A DNA stretch of 5,723 nucleotides from assembly GCA_964519595.1 (NCBI GenBank), contig CAZFJN010000065.1:1-5723 (forward strand), given 5' to 3'. This document shows, piece by piece, positions 5,073 through 5,723 of the stretch (position 1 is the first letter of the stretch; each line of letters begins with the position of its first letter). The notes under the pieces were generated by a model. It was given only the letters and a program-made list of their open reading frames with translations, was not told the origin of the DNA and did no database searches. This DNA comes from JANRKF01 sp964519595. GTDB taxonomy: Bacteria; Pseudomonadota; Alphaproteobacteria; Rickettsiales; SXRF01. Made by a program: the position numbers and the translations under genes.

Positions 5073-5722
5073 TTCCGAAACGACAGACAAAACATGAGGA
5101 AAATGTCGATAGCTGGCTGATGAGCTATGCTGATCTTATCACCTTGCTATTATGTTTTTTTATTATTTTCGTTTCCGTTTCCGAGCCTAAAAAAGATAAA
5201 ATATCAGAAATCGCCGAGGGCATGTCGGGAAAATTCGGCTCTATTCAATATAGCACGCCTTTTGCCGCAGCAATGCAATCAGCGCAATCAGCGATTGAGA
5301 AATATCGTCTCTACCGTGATATTGCCGTAGTAGGCGGCTCGCGTTCACTGTCAATAGAGCTGGCGACTTTGCGTTTTTTTAAAAATGGCGGCGCTGATTT
5401 TGATGATGCAATGCAGCCAATTATGCTTGATCTGGTAGAATCACTGAAAAAAATAGAGCTGCAAAACTATACTATAACTATTGAATCACACACAGATGAT
5501 TCACAACCGCACAGCGGACTCTACAATAATAACTGGGAACTTTCCTCAATCCGCGCCGCGAAAATGGCCGCTTATTTTATCAAAAACGGTATTGCGCCTA
5601 ATAAAATAAAAGCCGTCTCATACGCTGATTCACAACCAAAAGTTCCAAACCTTGACGATAAAGGCGAACCAATTCCACAAAACCGCCTGATCAATCAGAG
5701 AATAACTATCAGGATTGAGTAA
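5069..5722 (+). CDS. motB: Flagellar motor stator protein MotB (OmpA-like peptidoglycan-binding)
   Basis: MotB anchors the stator to the cell wall and carries the ion-binding aspartate. The 217-residue protein is complete, with its TAA at the window edge. A short charged N-terminus precedes WLMSYADLITLLLCFFIIFVS (16-36), the single membrane helix with the essential D22 near its start. A plug and linker region follows, then an OmpA-like domain from about residue 90. That domain has ESHTDD (139-144), NWELSSIRAAKMAAYF (155-170), and a final NRLINQRITIRIE (205-217) holding the conserved N-x-R pattern. SYADSQP stands where most relatives have GYGE-x-x-P, a mild divergence. C29, seven residues after the aspartate, is placed as in PomB, but the coupling ion (H+ or Na+) cannot be settled. 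Translation is coupled to motA through the ATGA overlap, with a weak AGG upstream. Confidence 0.94.
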   Translation: MIPKRQTKHEENVDSWLMSYADLITLLLCFFIIFVSVSEPKKDKISEIAEGMSGKFGSIQYSTPFAAAMQSAQSAIEKYRLYRDIAVVGGSRSLSIELATLRFFKNGGADFDDAMQPIMLDLVESLKKIELQNYTITIESHTDDSQPHSGLYNNNWELSSIRAAKMAAYFIKNGIAPNKIKAVSYADSQPKVPNLDDKGEPIPQNRLINQRITIRIE

Positions 5723-5723
5723 T

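Noticed and set aside
4239..5722. ZorA/ZorB anti-phage system instead of a flagellar stator
   Set aside because: ZorA has a long cytoplasmic C-terminal tail and is accompanied by ZorC/ZorD or ZorE genes. Here the MotA-like protein is 277 residues with no tail, and the window ends right after motB with no such partner.

Overview
The window looks like a chromosomal segment of a moderately AT-rich proteobacterium, most likely an alphaproteobacterium. The evidence for that is the RluB-type pseudouridine synthase next to RsmD, the mitochondrial-type dihydrolipoyl dehydrogenase, and the general character of the proteins. This is a judgement from sequence character only, and no species is claimed.

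Layout. Positions 1-64 hold a strong GC-rich hairpin at the left edge. Positions 65-2824 hold a minus-strand operon, transcribed rluB-like, then rsmD, then lpdA. Two of its genes modify ribosomal RNA, and the last encodes the E3 subunit of 2-oxoacid dehydrogenase complexes. rsmD and lpdA are separated by 2 nt. rluB and rsmD are separated by 43 nt made mostly of five tandem heptamers. Positions 2825-3395 form a long intergenic stretch with a 13-bp tandem repeat, a perfect REP-like hairpin, a doubtful 37-codon ORF and a strong, nearly symmetric terminator hairpin. Positions 3396-4202 (minus) hold a class I glutamine amidotransferase of the gamma-glutamyl-GABA hydrolase (PuuD, peptidase C26) family. 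A short palindromic repeat element is translated in frame inside it. Divergent from it, across only 36 nt, is a complete stator operon, motA (4239-5072) and motB (5069-5722), joined by an ATGA overlap.

How the parts work together. RluB and RsmD are housekeeping enzymes of ribosome maturation, and lpdA links the same transcript to central carbon metabolism. MotA and MotB form the ion-driven stator of the flagellar motor, so the organism probably has or recently had flagella. The amidotransferase has no pathway partners here, so its substrate is open.

No new multi-gene system is visible. The more unusual content is at the level of small repeats and initiation signals. These are a palindrome plus heptamer element read through inside an enzyme, a second heptamer array supplying Shine-Dalgarno-like sequence to rsmD, and a three-codon mini-ORF whose stop overlaps the motA start exactly as motA overlaps motB.
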